Positions 1-9,800 of a stretch of DNA of 54,667 bases are shown one piece after another (position 1 is the first letter of the stretch; each line of letters begins with the position of its first letter). A program made the position numbers and the translations under genes. The notes beneath the pieces are model-generated. The model worked only from the letters and a program-made list of their open reading frames with translations, was not told the origin of the DNA and ran no database searches. The stretch is from Bacteroidales bacterium (GTDB lineage Bacteria; Bacteroidota; Bacteroidia; Bacteroidales; Muribaculaceae): the NCBI GenBank assembly GCA_014800735.1, contig JAAVFP010000008.1, forward strand, positions 99,071 through 153,737, read 5' to 3'.

Positions 1-207
1 GGCTTCCTTGCAAAATCGCCTCTCAAGGGGCTCATCGCTCTTAAAACAGGTAGTGTAAGTTCCGTGCAATGCTATGCCGGTTATAAGCTCGACGAGGACG
101 GCACTCCCACCCATGTGATTGTGATTATGGTGAATGGCTTCTTCTGTCCCCGCTCGCAGGTGCGCGAGGCCGCCGAGAACCTCCTTACCGATATGTTTGT
201 TGATTAA
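1..207 (+). CDS. dacB: D-alanyl-D-alanine carboxypeptidase/endopeptidase, PBP4 (S13) family, 3' end only
   Basis: Frame 1 is open from the first base to a TAA at 205-207, giving 68 C-terminal residues. The fragment has KTGS followed by VSSVQCYAGY, the KTG box of penicillin-binding proteins, and then a hydrophobic strand ending NGFFCPR, as in the C-terminus of S13/PBP4-type DD-carboxypeptidases. These enzymes trim or cut D-Ala cross-links of peptidoglycan in the periplasm. The SxxK and SxN motifs would lie upstream, outside the window. The next gene starts 10 bases after the stop, so the two are probably co-transcribed. Another low-molecular-weight PBP class cannot be fully excluded from the tail alone. 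Confidence 0.8.
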   Translation, partial: GFLAKSPLKGLIALKTGSVSSVQCYAGYKLDEDGTPTHVIVIMVNGFFCPRSQVREAAENLLTDMFVD

Positions 208-217
208 CTCCACCTAC

Positions 218-907
218 ATGACTGATATAAACAACCTTATACATCTCAACCTCGAACTCGAGGGCCTGCTCCGGGTGCTGGCGGAGCGCAACAGTATCCA
301 CGCCAAATCATTACTGGCGCAGAAGTACCGCGAGTATGCCGCGCAACTTGAAGCCTTCCTTGCCGAGCCATCCGAGGAGTCTGCCCGGCAGCTTGAGGAA
401 ACCGCAAGCAATTTGGCTGCCGAGGCCACTCACACTGAGGTCAAGGACCAGGAGGCCGAAAGCGCCGAAGTAATCGACGAAACCGATGCCGCCACCGCTG
501 CCATTGAGCGCGGTGTGGAGGAAGCCCCGGCTCAAGCCGCTGCCGAACTTCAGGAAATCGAAGAGCCCGAACAGCACCCCGAACCTGCAGTTGACCCCGA
601 ACCCGCGGTTGAACAGGCGCCAGTGCGCACTGCCGACCCCATCGCTGTGGCTGCTGCTCAGGCCGCTCCGATTGCCCACGTGCCCAACCAAAAGATACTC
701 AAGGCTTTCACACTCAACGATAAGTTCCGCTTCCGCCGCGAGCTGTTCGGTGGCGACGACCGCGCCTTCGAGGACACCCTCGCCATTCTTGCCGATATGC
801 CGAGCTACGACGATGCCTGCGACTTCATCTATAACGACATGATGCTCGACGAGAAGAACCCCGACGTGGCCGACTTCATGGCCGTTCTGAAAGAGTGTTA
901 TAAGTAA
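218..907 (+). CDS. conserved hypothetical protein with acidic/proline-rich linker
   Basis: 229 residues from the ATG at 218, just after the dacB stop. The frame is open further upstream, but that would overlap dacB and give an Arg/Pro-rich non-family N-terminus. The first 75 residues look helical. A low-complexity linker of Glu, Ala and Pro (about residues 75-155) follows. The last 70 residues form a compact aromatic-rich domain beginning KILKAFTLNDKFRFRREL and ending AVLKECYK; this looks like the conserved part. No signal peptide or membrane segment is visible. It lies 3 bases ahead of rsmI, so translation is probably coupled. Function unknown. Confidence 0.8.
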   Translation: MTDINNLIHLNLELEGLLRVLAERNSIHAKSLLAQKYREYAAQLEAFLAEPSEESARQLEETASNLAAEATHTEVKDQEAESAEVIDETDAATAAIERGVEEAPAQAAAELQEIEEPEQHPEPAVDPEPAVEQAPVRTADPIAVAAAQAAPIAHVPNQKILKAFTLNDKFRFRRELFGGDDRAFEDTLAILADMPSYDDACDFIYNDMMLDEKNPDVADFMAVLKECYK

Positions 908-910
908 GCC

Positions 911-1660
911 ATGGCCGGGAAGCTCTACATTGTGCCCACGCCGGTAGGCAACCTGGGCGACATGACGCCGCGCGCAGTCGAGGTGCTCAAAACTGCCTCG
1001 CTCGTATTGGCCGAGGACACCCGCACATCGGCCGTGCTGATGCGTCATTTCGGCATCGACACTCCCATGGCCAGCCACCATAAATTCAACGAGCACAAGC
1101 CCCTCGACCCCATTTTGGACCGTATTGCCGCAGGCGAGGATATCGCCTTAGTGTCGGATGCCGGCACTCCCGGAATTTCCGATCCCGGTTTCATGCTGGC
1201 CCGTGAATGTCGGCGCCGCGGCCTGACCGTTGAAACTCTTCCGGGGCCTACGGCTTTCGTTCCGGCGCTGGTAAATTCCGGTTTGCCTTGCGACCGCTTC
1301 TTTTTCGAGGGCTTCCTGCCTCCCAAAAAAGGCCGCGCCACACGCCTGGCATTCCTGGCCGACCTGCCGGTCACGTTTATAGTCTACGAGTCACCTCTGC
1401 GAGTGGCCAAAACCCTCCAGGCGCTGGCCGAAGTGTGCGGCCCCGACCGCGAGGCTGCCGTGTGCCGTGAAATATCGAAACTTCACGACACGACCCATCG
1501 CGGAACGCTGGGCGAGCTTGCCGCTTATTTTACCGAGAACAATGCGCGCGGTGAGATTGTTATAGTTGTAAGTGGCCTTGAACGCCCCAAAGGCGACGAC
1601 CGCCGGCACAAGAACAAATATAAATCCGAACCGGTCGATGCCACTGACCAGGACGAATAA
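911..1660 (+). CDS. rsmI: 16S rRNA (cytidine(1402)-2'-O)-methyltransferase
   Basis: 249 residues of the tetrapyrrole-methylase fold. Family motifs are clear: IVPTPVGNLGDMTPRA at the N-terminus, LAEDTRTS, SDAGTPGISDPG in the SAM-binding region and LPGPTAFVPAL. RsmI 2'-O-methylates C1402 in the decoding centre of 16S rRNA using SAM. The basic C-terminal tail after VVSGLERPKGDD is short and probably disordered. The ATG follows the upstream stop by 3 bases, and the next gene starts 25 bases downstream, so this sits mid-operon. Confidence 0.95.
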   Translation: MAGKLYIVPTPVGNLGDMTPRAVEVLKTASLVLAEDTRTSAVLMRHFGIDTPMASHHKFNEHKPLDPILDRIAAGEDIALVSDAGTPGISDPGFMLARECRRRGLTVETLPGPTAFVPALVNSGLPCDRFFFEGFLPPKKGRATRLAFLADLPVTFIVYESPLRVAKTLQALAEVCGPDREAAVCREISKLHDTTHRGTLGELAAYFTENNARGEIVIVVSGLERPKGDDRRHKNKYKSEPVDATDQDE

Positions 1661-1685
1661 TAACATTCAACACATAAAAAACGAC

Positions 1686-2552
1686 ATGAAAAAGTTAGCA
1701 ATCATCTGTGCTATCAGTGCACTGGTTCTCGGCGCCTGCAACAGCAAGGAGAAAGAGGAAGAAGCTCGCCAGCGCGAGGCGCTTGCAGCTGCAACAACAC
1801 AACAGCTTCAGGAAGCCGTGAGCGACCGCGACCAGCTCCTGAGCCTTGTCACTGAAATTTCGGGAGGCATGGAGCAGATTAAGCAGCTCGAAAATATTCT
1901 CACCGTCAACGCCGGTCAGGAAACCACCAGCCAGCGCGAGCAAATCCGTCAGGACATCGCCGCTATTCAGAAAACTCTCCAGGAGCGCCGCGAGCGCCTT
2001 GCCGAACTCGAAAAGAAGCTCAGCAATTCCTCGCTCACAAACTCCAAGCTCAACTCCACAATCGCCGCCCTGCGCAGCCAGATTGATGCCCAGACTCAGG
2101 AAATCGCCACACTTCGCACCAACCTCGACGAGGCAACCGCTAAAATCGGCGAACTCGACGCTACCGTCGAAGACCTGAATGAAGCCGTAACCCGTGTGAA
2201 CGCTGCCAAGGACTCCACCGAAATCCGCAACAACGAACTCACCAACGAGCTCAACATGTGCTTCTACGCAATCGGCAGCAAGAAGGAACTCAAGGAGAAC
2301 AAGATTCTCGAAACCGGCTTCCTGCGCAAGTCCAAACTGCTCAAGGGCGACTTTGACCGCGACTTCTTCACCATCGCCGACAAACGCACCCTCACCACCA
2401 TCGACCTCAATTCCGATAAGGCCAAGGTGCTCACCAACCAGCCCGCCGACTCCTACACCATCACCGAAGCCAACGGCCACAAGGTGCTCCGCATCACCAA
2501 CCCAGCCACCTTCTGGAGCCTCAGCAACTACCTGGTTGTCCAGATTGACTAA
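1686..2552 (+). CDS. coiled-coil lipoprotein, function unknown
   Basis: 288 residues from the ATG at 1686. The N-terminus MKKLAIICAISALVLGAC is a lipoprotein signal with lipobox LGAC, so the mature protein starts at Cys18 and should be anchored in the cell envelope. Residues about 20-190 are a long Gln/Glu/Arg-rich coiled coil (heptads such as LAELEKKLSNS and IAALRSQIDAQTQEIATLR). The C-terminal 90 residues form a separate domain (FYAIGSKKELKENKIL) ending VVQID. The AIGSKKEL-type tail recurs in Bacteroidetes coiled-coil lipoproteins of unknown function (recall). It follows rsmI by 25 bases and ends at a strong bidirectional terminator. Confidence 0.85.
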   Translation: MKKLAIICAISALVLGACNSKEKEEEARQREALAAATTQQLQEAVSDRDQLLSLVTEISGGMEQIKQLENILTVNAGQETTSQREQIRQDIAAIQKTLQERRERLAELEKKLSNSSLTNSKLNSTIAALRSQIDAQTQEIATLRTNLDEATAKIGELDATVEDLNEAVTRVNAAKDSTEIRNNELTNELNMCFYAIGSKKELKENKILETGFLRKSKLLKGDFDRDFFTIADKRTLTTIDLNSDKAKVLTNQPADSYTITEANGHKVLRITNPATFWSLSNYLVVQID

Positions 2553-2595
2553 GCGCCGATGAGGCTATGTCATAATGCATAAATGCGTCCGTAGG

Positions 2596-2666
2596 ACGCT
2601 GAATTACTACTAACACCGAACGCCGCAGCTTTAGCGGAGGCGTTCGGTGTTATGATAATTCAGCGT
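2596..2666. terminator. bidirectional terminator, two nested perfect inverted repeats
   Basis: Outer arms ACGCTGAATTA (2596-2606) and TAATTCAGCGT (2656-2666) enclose inner arms AACACCGAACGCC (2612-2624) and GGCGTTCGGTGTT (2639-2651). It lies between the convergent lipoprotein and dus genes, so it can stop transcription from both sides. Confidence 0.85.
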
Positions 2667-2672
2667 TTATAA

Positions 2673-3584
2673 TTATAAATTCGCCACGGCGGTCCGGTAG
2701 TCGGGTAGTGTGCGGGCTTTGAGGACGCGTTTCACACCTCGGCGCTCGAATTCGGCGCCGAAATATTCCCAGAAGGGGGACATTTTCATCAGAATCTGCG
2801 AGTCACCGCACAGCGTGGCGGCGTAGGTTTCCAGTATTGAGCCGTGAAGTTCAAGTAGCTTGGCGCGGCGCGTTTCTGCACGCCATTCCTCGCCTGCGAT
2901 AAACTCGGCAAACAGCGAGGGGCGCTCCAACAGGCCGCGGCCGGCCATCACGCCGGCAATGCCCGGAAAGCGTCCGGCAATGGCGTTGATATCGGCCGGA
3001 GAGTGGATTTCGCCGTTGAAAATCACAGGGTGCCGGGCCTCGGACAGCAGACCGGCAAATTGATCGAGCATCAACTCGCCCCGGTATTGCTGAGTGGCGG
3101 TGCGCGGATGCACACTGATGTGCCGCAGTGGCATCCCGTTGATTATTCCGATAACCTTGCGCCACTGGTCGGGGTTGTCAACACCCAGGCGCATTTTCAC
3201 CGACCATTCAATTTCGGGACTCATAGCCTCGGCAATCTCGGCCAGGCGCTCAGGCTCTGCCAGCAGTCCGGCACCACGGCCGTGGTGAACCTGGGGCGGG
3301 AATGGACAACCCAGATTAAGGTCCATTCGCCGATGCCCATGTGAGGCCAGTGCTTGCGCAATAGCGAGGAGCTCTGCCGCGTTGGCCGCAATAATCTGCG
3401 GCGTGCAGCGTTCAGGGTCATCGAGCTCCGAGGTGGCATCGCGCAGGTCGCGGCGGCGCACCTCGCCCCGCTCGAAGCGGACAAAAGGAGTGAAATACTC
3501 GCAGGCAGCCCTGTAGATTTGCGCATGAGCCCTTCGCCAGGGCGCTTCGGTCAGGCCCTGCAAGGGCGCGCACATCAGTTGCAT
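2673..3584 (-). CDS. dus: tRNA-dihydrouridine synthase family protein
   Basis: 303 residues. N-terminal APLQGLTEAPWRRAH is the FMN-binding start of the Dus TIM barrel. MDLNLGCPFPPQ carries the conserved Cys (Cys93), followed by GRGAGLL, VKMRLGVDN, ISVHPRTATQQYRG, VIFNGEIHS and VMAGRGLL, all in Dus order. These flavoenzymes reduce uridines in tRNA to dihydrouridine with NADPH. The protein is short and closest in style to the DusC-like branch; which tRNA position it modifies cannot be read from sequence. It starts 8 bases after the nhaC stop, so the two form an operon although their functions are unrelated. Confidence 0.92.
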   Translation of the reverse strand: MQLMCAPLQGLTEAPWRRAHAQIYRAACEYFTPFVRFERGEVRRRDLRDATSELDDPERCTPQIIAANAAELLAIAQALASHGHRRMDLNLGCPFPPQVHHGRGAGLLAEPERLAEIAEAMSPEIEWSVKMRLGVDNPDQWRKVIGIINGMPLRHISVHPRTATQQYRGELMLDQFAGLLSEARHPVIFNGEIHSPADINAIAGRFPGIAGVMAGRGLLERPSLFAEFIAGEEWRAETRRAKLLELHGSILETYAATLCGDSQILMKMSPFWEYFGAEFERRGVKRVLKARTLPDYRTAVANL

Positions 3585-3592
3585 GGCGTTGT

Positions 3593-5065
3593 TCAGGCCA
3601 CTGCGGCAGGACGGATGGCGTGCACCGCCTGGCGGATTTTGAAGCCGGTGAAGGCCATCACCAGTGTCATTACAGGCGACAGGATATTGAAGAAACAGAA
3701 GGGCAGATAAGCCAATGTCGCCACGCCCAGCACGGTGGACTGTGTCACACCACAGGAGTTCCAGGGAATGAGCACCGAGGTCACGGACACCGAGTCCTCA
3801 AGCGTGCGGCTGAGCAGCTTCGGCTCAAGGCCCATACGGCGGTAGGTGTTGCGGAACATATTGCCACCGATGATGATGGACAGGTACTGGTCGGCAGTGC
3901 AGGAATTCAGGCACAAGCCACTCGCCACCGTGCTGCCTACAAGCGCAAAGCGGCCGTGCAGACGCCGGGTGAGCGATTGGGTGATGGTGCCGAGCATGCC
4001 GGTGCCAATCATGGCAGTGCCGAATAGCATGGCGCATAGCACCAGTGCTACCGTGGGTAGCATGCCGGTGATGCCGGACGTGGTGCAGAGGTCGTCGAAC
4101 ATGGCGTTGCCGGTGTCGAACAGCGTTTCGCTCCACAGCAGTTTCCACATCATGGCCGTTTGGTTACCCTCGGCCGCGGCAAGCAGATTAGCCGCGATTG
4201 CAGGCTGGAACACGAACACGCCCACCAGACCCATCAGTCCGCTGGCAAAGAGCACCGTGAGTGTGGGCACGCGCAGGGCAATCAGGGTGAGGGTAATGGC
4301 AGGAATCACCAGAGTCCATGCCGAGATATTAAATGTGGTGTGAAGCTGAGCCAGGATGTCGTCGATGGCGATGTCGGATGTTGGTGTAACATTCAGGCCC
4401 ATGATGAAGAATATAATCAGGGCAATAATCATTGCCGGCATGGCCGTGAGCAGCAGGTAGCGGATGTGCTTGAACAGGTCCACCCCGCAGGCCGACGATG
4501 CAACGACAGTGGTGTCGCTCAGCGGCGAAACCTTGTCCCCGAAATAAGCACCGGAAATTATTGCGCCGGCAATCCAGGCCGTGTTGAAGCCCATCACTGT
4601 GCCGATGCCCATAAACGCCACGCCGATAGTGGCGATGGTGCTCCACGAACTACCCGTGAGCACCGAAATCACGGCACACACAGCGCAGGTGATAACCAGG
4701 AAGAAAGTGGGGTTGAGCATCCTCAGGCCCAAGTCGATGAGCGTTGGCACAACGCCCGAAAGCATCCATGTGGTGGCAACCATGGCGATAAAAATCAGCA
4801 TGGGAACAGCCGGCAGAATCTGTCGGGCACTGCGGCGCATGCCGATAATCATGCCGCGGCGGCATATCGAGCCTGTGAAAAATGCAAGAACCACGGCCAG
4901 CACAGCTGCCGACAACAGGGCGAGGTGGCTGAAGTCAGAAATAGCTCCGGCACCGAGAAATATGATCACAGCACCTAAAAAAGCCAACAGGGCAACGATG
5001 GGAGCAAATGATATGGCCAAAGACGGACTCTTGACCACTTTGTTTTTAATGATATTGAAGTTCAA
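3593..5065 (-). CDS. nhaC: Na+/H+ antiporter, NhaC family
   Basis: 490 residues with about 11-12 hydrophobic segments. The signature SGAYFGDKVSPLSDTT in the middle and TGSSWSTIATIG before it are typical of the NhaC family; a second conserved block, NSCTADQYLSIIIGGNMF, is in the C-terminal half. The family exchanges cytoplasmic Na+ for external H+ in the inner membrane; some members instead exchange organic acids such as malate and lactate, so the substrate is not settled. It is the first gene of a two-gene operon with dus. A TATTTTTGC -7 box lies 37 bases upstream of the start codon. Confidence 0.92.
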   Translation of the reverse strand: MNFNIIKNKVVKSPSLAISFAPIVALLAFLGAVIIFLGAGAISDFSHLALLSAAVLAVVLAFFTGSICRRGMIIGMRRSARQILPAVPMLIFIAMVATTWMLSGVVPTLIDLGLRMLNPTFFLVITCAVCAVISVLTGSSWSTIATIGVAFMGIGTVMGFNTAWIAGAIISGAYFGDKVSPLSDTTVVASSACGVDLFKHIRYLLLTAMPAMIIALIIFFIMGLNVTPTSDIAIDDILAQLHTTFNISAWTLVIPAITLTLIALRVPTLTVLFASGLMGLVGVFVFQPAIAANLLAAAEGNQTAMMWKLLWSETLFDTGNAMFDDLCTTSGITGMLPTVALVLCAMLFGTAMIGTGMLGTITQSLTRRLHGRFALVGSTVASGLCLNSCTADQYLSIIIGGNMFRNTYRRMGLEPKLLSRTLEDSVSVTSVLIPWNSCGVTQSTVLGVATLAYLPFCFFNILSPVMTLVMAFTGFKIRQAVHAIRPAAVA

Positions 5066-5101
5066 TGTGTCAGAAATATGTAGCTATTGGATAAATCGGC
5101 T

Positions 5102-5110
5102 GCAAAAATA
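5102..5110 (-). promoter_or_regulatory. -7 box for nhaC-dus
   Basis: On the minus strand this reads TATTTTTGC, matching TAnnTTTGC. It lies 37 bases upstream of the nhaC ATG and just downstream of the ruvC-operon terminator. No clear -33 box was found because the upstream region is the terminator hairpin. Confidence 0.55.
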
Positions 5111-5115
5111 CACAA

Positions 5116-5150
5116 AAAATCCGAGGTGCGCGGGTTCGCCCTCGGATTTT
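5116..5150 (-). terminator. intrinsic terminator of the ruvC operon
   Basis: Arms AAAATCCGAGG (5116-5126) and CCTCGGATTTT (5140-5150), with a U-run on the minus-strand transcript. It follows the ruvC stop by about 55 bases and separates this operon from nhaC-dus. Confidence 0.85.
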
Positions 5151-5206
5151 ATGATTATTTATGGAACATGCGGCAATGTTATGCAAATATTTGTGAATAT
5201 TTCCGT

Positions 5207-5788
5207 TCACAAGCCTTTTTTTATCTTGTCCGGATTGCGGGCTATGAAGTCTTTCCATGAACCCGACGATTTGGTCTTAATCGGTTTGGCCGATTCGTAG
5301 AAGTGGCACAGCGCTGCAGCCAGGGCATCCGTGGCGTCGAGTTTCGGCAGTAGAGCCTCCTGGGGAATGCTGAGGATGCGTTTAAGCATTTCGCACACCT
5401 GCTCCTTGGATGCTGCGCCGTTGCCGGTGATTGCCAGTTTGATTTTTCGTGGTTCGTATTCTGTGATAGGCACCTGGCGCGAAAGTGCGGCAGCCATAGC
5501 CACTCCCTGAGCGCGCCCGAGCTTGAGCATGGACTGCACGTTTTTGCCGAAGAAGGGCGCTTCGATAGCCAGTTCATCAGGGCAATACTGGTCCACCAGC
5601 ATCGCCACGCGTTCGTATATACGCCCCAGGCGCAGATAGTGGTCGCCCAGCTTGGTGAGTTCAATCAGGCCCATGGCTATCATGCGCGGCTTGCCGCCGT
5701 ACACCCCCAGGATGCCGTAACCCATGATGTTCGTGCCAGGGTCGATGCCCAGGATTATGCGGTCGGCCTGCTTAACAGCTTCTTCCAT
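5207..5788 (-). CDS. ruvC: Holliday junction resolvase RuvC
   Basis: 193 residues, normal length. Acidic catalytic residues are at the family spacing: Asp16 in LGIDPGT, Glu76 in AIEAPFF, and Asp151/Asp154 in [13 protein letters not shown]. RuvC cuts Holliday junctions symmetrically after RuvAB branch migration in recombinational repair. It is the last gene of the four-gene minus-strand operon and overlaps DUF4286 by 17 bases, so it is probably translated by coupling. The C-terminus is a basic tail ending KIKKGL. Confidence 0.95.
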   Translation of the reverse strand: MEEAVKQADRIILGIDPGTNIMGYGILGVYGGKPRMIAMGLIELTKLGDHYLRLGRIYERVAMLVDQYCPDELAIEAPFFGKNVQSMLKLGRAQGVAMAAALSRQVPITEYEPRKIKLAITGNGAASKEQVCEMLKRILSIPQEALLPKLDATDALAAALCHFYESAKPIKTKSSGSWKDFIARNPDKIKKGL

Positions 5789-6098
5789 CGTAAATCACGT
5801 TGAGTTCAGTCATGAAAAGAGCGAAATCGGGGTTCCACTTTCCGGCCATGGTGCGGAAATGCTCCAAGGCAGCCTCGGCCATGAAGCGGGTATGCACATC
5901 GGCGTTGGGCGCACGCATCTGCAGTGCGTAGCTCAGTGTGTCAGCGGCTTCCTCGGCACCGTCGTTCTGCACGCAGCAGAGCAGGGGAGCGTAGTAGCCC
6001 GCGGCAGTCAGCGCCGGGATGAAATCGGATTTGATGTAGGCAACGAAATCCTCGCTGTTTTTTGGTGAGATAGCAAACGTTATATTGATAAGTTTCAT
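5772..6098 (-). CDS. DUF4286 family protein
   Basis: 108 residues. The start [19 protein letters not shown] and the pattern of a small alpha/beta protein with YAPLLCCVQ and [14 protein letters not shown] match the Bacteroidetes DUF4286 family (recall). It resembles a ferredoxin-like dimeric alpha-beta barrel. No signal peptide or membrane segment. It overlaps the glycosyltransferase gene by 4 bases and ruvC by 17 bases, so it is embedded in one operon. Function unknown. Confidence 0.85.
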   Translation of the reverse strand: MKLINITFAISPKNSEDFVAYIKSDFIPALTAAGYYAPLLCCVQNDGAEEAADTLSYALQMRAPNADVHTRFMAEAALEHFRTMAGKWNPDFALFMTELNVIYDGRSC

Positions 6099-6871
6099 TG
6101 TATGTTCGTGTTATTGTTTTTTCGGCGGCGCAGCCAGCGCAGTGCGAAACCCAGGTGGCGCCCGAGTGTTGGCAGCACACCGTAGTAGCAGCACATGATG
6201 CGGAAGCGCTCGCGCAGCGAGGGCAGCATGTTGCGGGTAGTCATGCCCTCGCTGAGATAATCGATGATTACCGTATCACCCAGGCCAACGTTGTGGCGCG
6301 AGTGTTGCAGGCAACGTATGCACCAGTCGTAATCAGCCGAAAAACGGTACTTAAGATTATAAAAGCCGACAAGACTGCGGAGCGCCACGAACGCCTGGTG
6401 GCACACCACCATTCCATCGGCAAAGCTGGCCAGTGAGAGCGTGGCCGGGGCAGTGAGATGTCGCGAACCGAGGCGACGGCCATCGTTGTCCACAATATCG
6501 GTCTGACCATATACAATGCCGGGCTCGCCTGCCGAAGCGATAGCGTCGGCGATGATTTGGAGTGTGTCCGGCGAGTGGAATTTATCGCCGGCGTTCAGGA
6601 AAATCAGGTACCGTCCGCGCGACATCGCCAGTCCCTTGTTCATGGCGTCGTAGATACCGCGGTCTTTTTCGGACACCACACGCCGGCGCGGGTTGACCTC
6701 AGCCTCGATTATGGCCAGAGTCCTGTCCGTCGACGCGCCGTCGACCACTATGTGCTCGTAGTCCGTGAACGTCTGGCTGTCTACGCTACGGAGCGTGCGG
6801 CCCACCGTGTCCTCGGCGCGGAAGGTCACGGTGATTATTGCAAACAGAGGCGCGGTTGTATCCATCGTCAT
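6095..6871 (-). CDS. glycosyltransferase family 2
   Basis: 258 residues from the ATG at 6871, chosen because it makes a 4-base ATGA overlap with the upstream stop; ATGs at 6886 and 6865 are also in frame. The GT-A fold is clear: FAIITVTFRAEDTVGRTLRSV, then HIVVDGASTDRT, SEKDRGIYDAMNKGL and GRYLIFLNAGD (DxD-like site for nucleotide-sugar and metal). This matches family 2 transferases of the WcaA/WcaE type that build surface polysaccharides. The C-terminus is basic (WLRRRKNNN). No neighbouring polysaccharide genes are present, so the acceptor is unknown. Confidence 0.9.
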   Translation of the reverse strand: MTMDTTAPLFAIITVTFRAEDTVGRTLRSVDSQTFTDYEHIVVDGASTDRTLAIIEAEVNPRRRVVSEKDRGIYDAMNKGLAMSRGRYLIFLNAGDKFHSPDTLQIIADAIASAGEPGIVYGQTDIVDNDGRRLGSRHLTAPATLSLASFADGMVVCHQAFVALRSLVGFYNLKYRFSADYDWCIRCLQHSRHNVGLGDTVIIDYLSEGMTTRNMLPSLRERFRIMCCYYGVLPTLGRHLGFALRWLRRRKNNNTNIQ

Positions 6872-9800
6872 AAGGCAGGCTGGCATTTGCCAATCAGTTC
6901 GTTCATTTTATATTCCACCCCCGGCGTGCCTTCCTTCACACGCATCGGGTAGCCGAAGCGGCGCCCACCGAGCGTGTCGGCCATGTTCTCGCTCAGGCGA
7001 ACTTCGGCATCCGGACCGGCGATTTCCCATGCGAAGGTGTGGTGCATGCGGCTGTCGTGGATGCAGCGGGGACTGCCGGTGATGTGGGCGCTGTCGATTT
7101 GCGGCAGTTTCACGCTGCGCACCCACAGTGCACCGCCGTTGTCGGCGAACACGCAGGTTGCAATATCATCCTTGCCGGCCACGGCCGCAAACATCAGTTC
7201 GTCGTCCTTCCAAAGTGGTATCTCCACGTTCTCGCCTTTCTCGTAGATTTCCGCCAGAGGCACGCGCTGAGCTTTTTCGCCCTGAAAACCGAGCAGCAGG
7301 TAGCCGCTTTCGCTCACTTCGTGTGGTATGGCAAGGGCCAGGCGGCACTCGGGGGTCGTTTCGGCATAGATGTCCATGGTTGAAAACTGCATGTAGCCAT
7401 CGTAGAAATAGAGATAGCCGGCCGGTTCAACGTATCCGTCCTCATAGTCGTGCAGCACATTCGGACGCCAGCGCGAGGTGCTCAGTCCGGATGCTGTGTC
7501 GGAATCTCGTTCATCAGCTGCGGGCTCGGGTTCCTGAACCGGCGCAACCGCTACGGGCGCGGCTGTCATCGGCACGGACTGGTCGTTGCTATCCTCGGCC
7601 GAATCCTCCTTGGAAAGCGTGTTGATGGTGTGGGCGTTGATGGCTTGCTGCTGTGCGCGCTCCAGGCGCAGCTGTTCGCGCTCGGCCACAAATTCGTCAA
7701 TCTCTTTTCCATGGTACTCCTGTGTCACCTCACCGCTCTGGCGCACGTAGAGGCGGTCGTCAAGGAACACCGGCTCAAGCGACTGCTCGATGTCGATAAC
7801 CACCACGCCCTTCTCGGCTTCCTCGTCCACGGCAACATCAATTTTGCGGGCCACTGTTTTTCCGAAGCGGTTGTTGATAAGGAGCACCAGGAATTTGCAC
7901 AGGTCGGGCAGGCTGGTTATTTTCTGGTTGCCTTTTCCGTCGAACACCAATTTGTTGTGGTAATACTCGAAGTCGTCGTGCATACCCACTTCATATCCGT
8001 GGTCGTTCACACCAAGCATCAGACGTCCGCCGTCGGCGTTGAGCATGCCGGCAATGCGGCTCAGTATGTGGTTTTGCTGCGCCACGGGATCGGTGCGCAT
8101 CTTTTCGCCGCGTCCAACTGCGGGGAATACAAGCGAGGTCTTGAACTCCAGGAACTTGGATTCCAGGCCGTAGTATTTGCCGCGTTTATTCTCGTTGTTC
8201 ACGTTCAGGCGGCTTTTCAGCTGCTTGCGTATCTGGGTCACCACGGTATCCTTGTCCGTGTCGGCCTCGGCCATCAGGTTGGCAGCCAGCACCATCTGTG
8301 CCACAGCACCTTCAAGCTCGCAATCGGGGTGCGACACTATGCCGAACAATTCAGCGTTGTGCGACGCATCGCCCAGCCACGATACAATCTCCAGACGGCG
8401 GTACACCATTTTCAGTGCCGGATCGGTCATCGCAATTCCGCGCAGACGCTCAAGCGCCTCAAGGTCCACGCTACTGTTTGTGGCGTAGTACTGGTGCATT
8501 TTCAGCAATTCAGCGTGGGCTTCCAGGCGTTCGCGCAGGCGCTCGTCGCCGATGATTGCGGCCATCACGGCAGCGAAGTTAAGGTAGTCGTAGGCCGAAA
8601 TCAGGTCGTTCTGCGCAAAAGCGCGGTAACGGATTATCTCGATTATCTCGCGGATATCATCGGGCGTGAGCAGTTCGTCGATGTCGCGCACCAGACCGTG
8701 CTCGCCATCGTCCCCGGCACTTTCGTCCTCATCGCGGAAGCCAATGGCCTGCATCAGGCCGTAGAAGGCTTCCAGCTTGTCGAAATTGTCACCGGGATTA
8801 TCGGATGTGCGCGAAACGTAGAACTCGCGCCCGGGGTTGGCTCCGATGTTATGGCTGCTTTCGCGCATCCTGAAGTAAACAAGCGTGCCGTTGGGATAGG
8901 ACTCATCCTTTTCAAGATGTAAACTCACACCGAAGCCCAGGCGCGAGATGCCCAGTTGCGTGCCGTAGAAACTGTTTTTTGGCGAAGCCACTACGGCCAG
9001 ATATTCATCCTGGAAGTTGAGTTTCTCCTCCTCGTAGGCCTCCACCTCGTTTTTAAGCGAGAAACGCAAGGTGCCGTCCGGGTTCTGTTCGAGCACCTGG
9101 GCGTAGTAGCCCAGGTAGCGGCCGCGTCGGTCCTTGAAAGTGTTCGGAAAAATATTCTTGTTCAGGTTGTAGCCCACGATGTCCTCGCGCCGCAGTGTGC
9201 CTGCGCACTCGGTGAAGTCGCTGTCGTGCACCTCGCAGCTGAAAACTGGGTTATTGTTCTCGTACTCAGCCACGCCGGTGATTATGATGTAGACGTTGTC
9301 GCCCGGCTCGGGAGTTTTCAGGTTGTGCTCCTTGATAATTTTGCCGGTTTTCTCGGCCAGCAGTGCGGTTTCCACATCGCGCCACCAGCGTTTGTGTTCA
9401 TCAAGCCTGTTGCTGCGGGGAAGATTGCAGATGTCCTGCAGTCGCACCTGAGGGCGCAGCCAGGGCATGGACATTTCAGGAATCAGGCGGTCCGAATAGT
9501 CGCGCATGCCCGGGCGCGAAAGCGTGATGCCCTCGGCCGATATGTCGATGTCGGCCGTCGTGCCGTTGAAACGGTATGTTCCCGGCAGGCGCTTCATGAA
9601 GTCGCTGTCCGCCATCACAGTGGCCTGGGTCATCATCATCATGGGTTGTTTCAGCTGTTTGTAGTCCAGCGTGGTGCCCAGGCGCACACCCAGCAGCGAC
9701 AGGAACGACTTGCTCAGCAGTTTCTCGCAGCTTTCGGGGCGCAGCAGCGATATGTAGCGGTAGAACAGCGATTTGGAGCGCGACAGGTGAGCACTCTTGT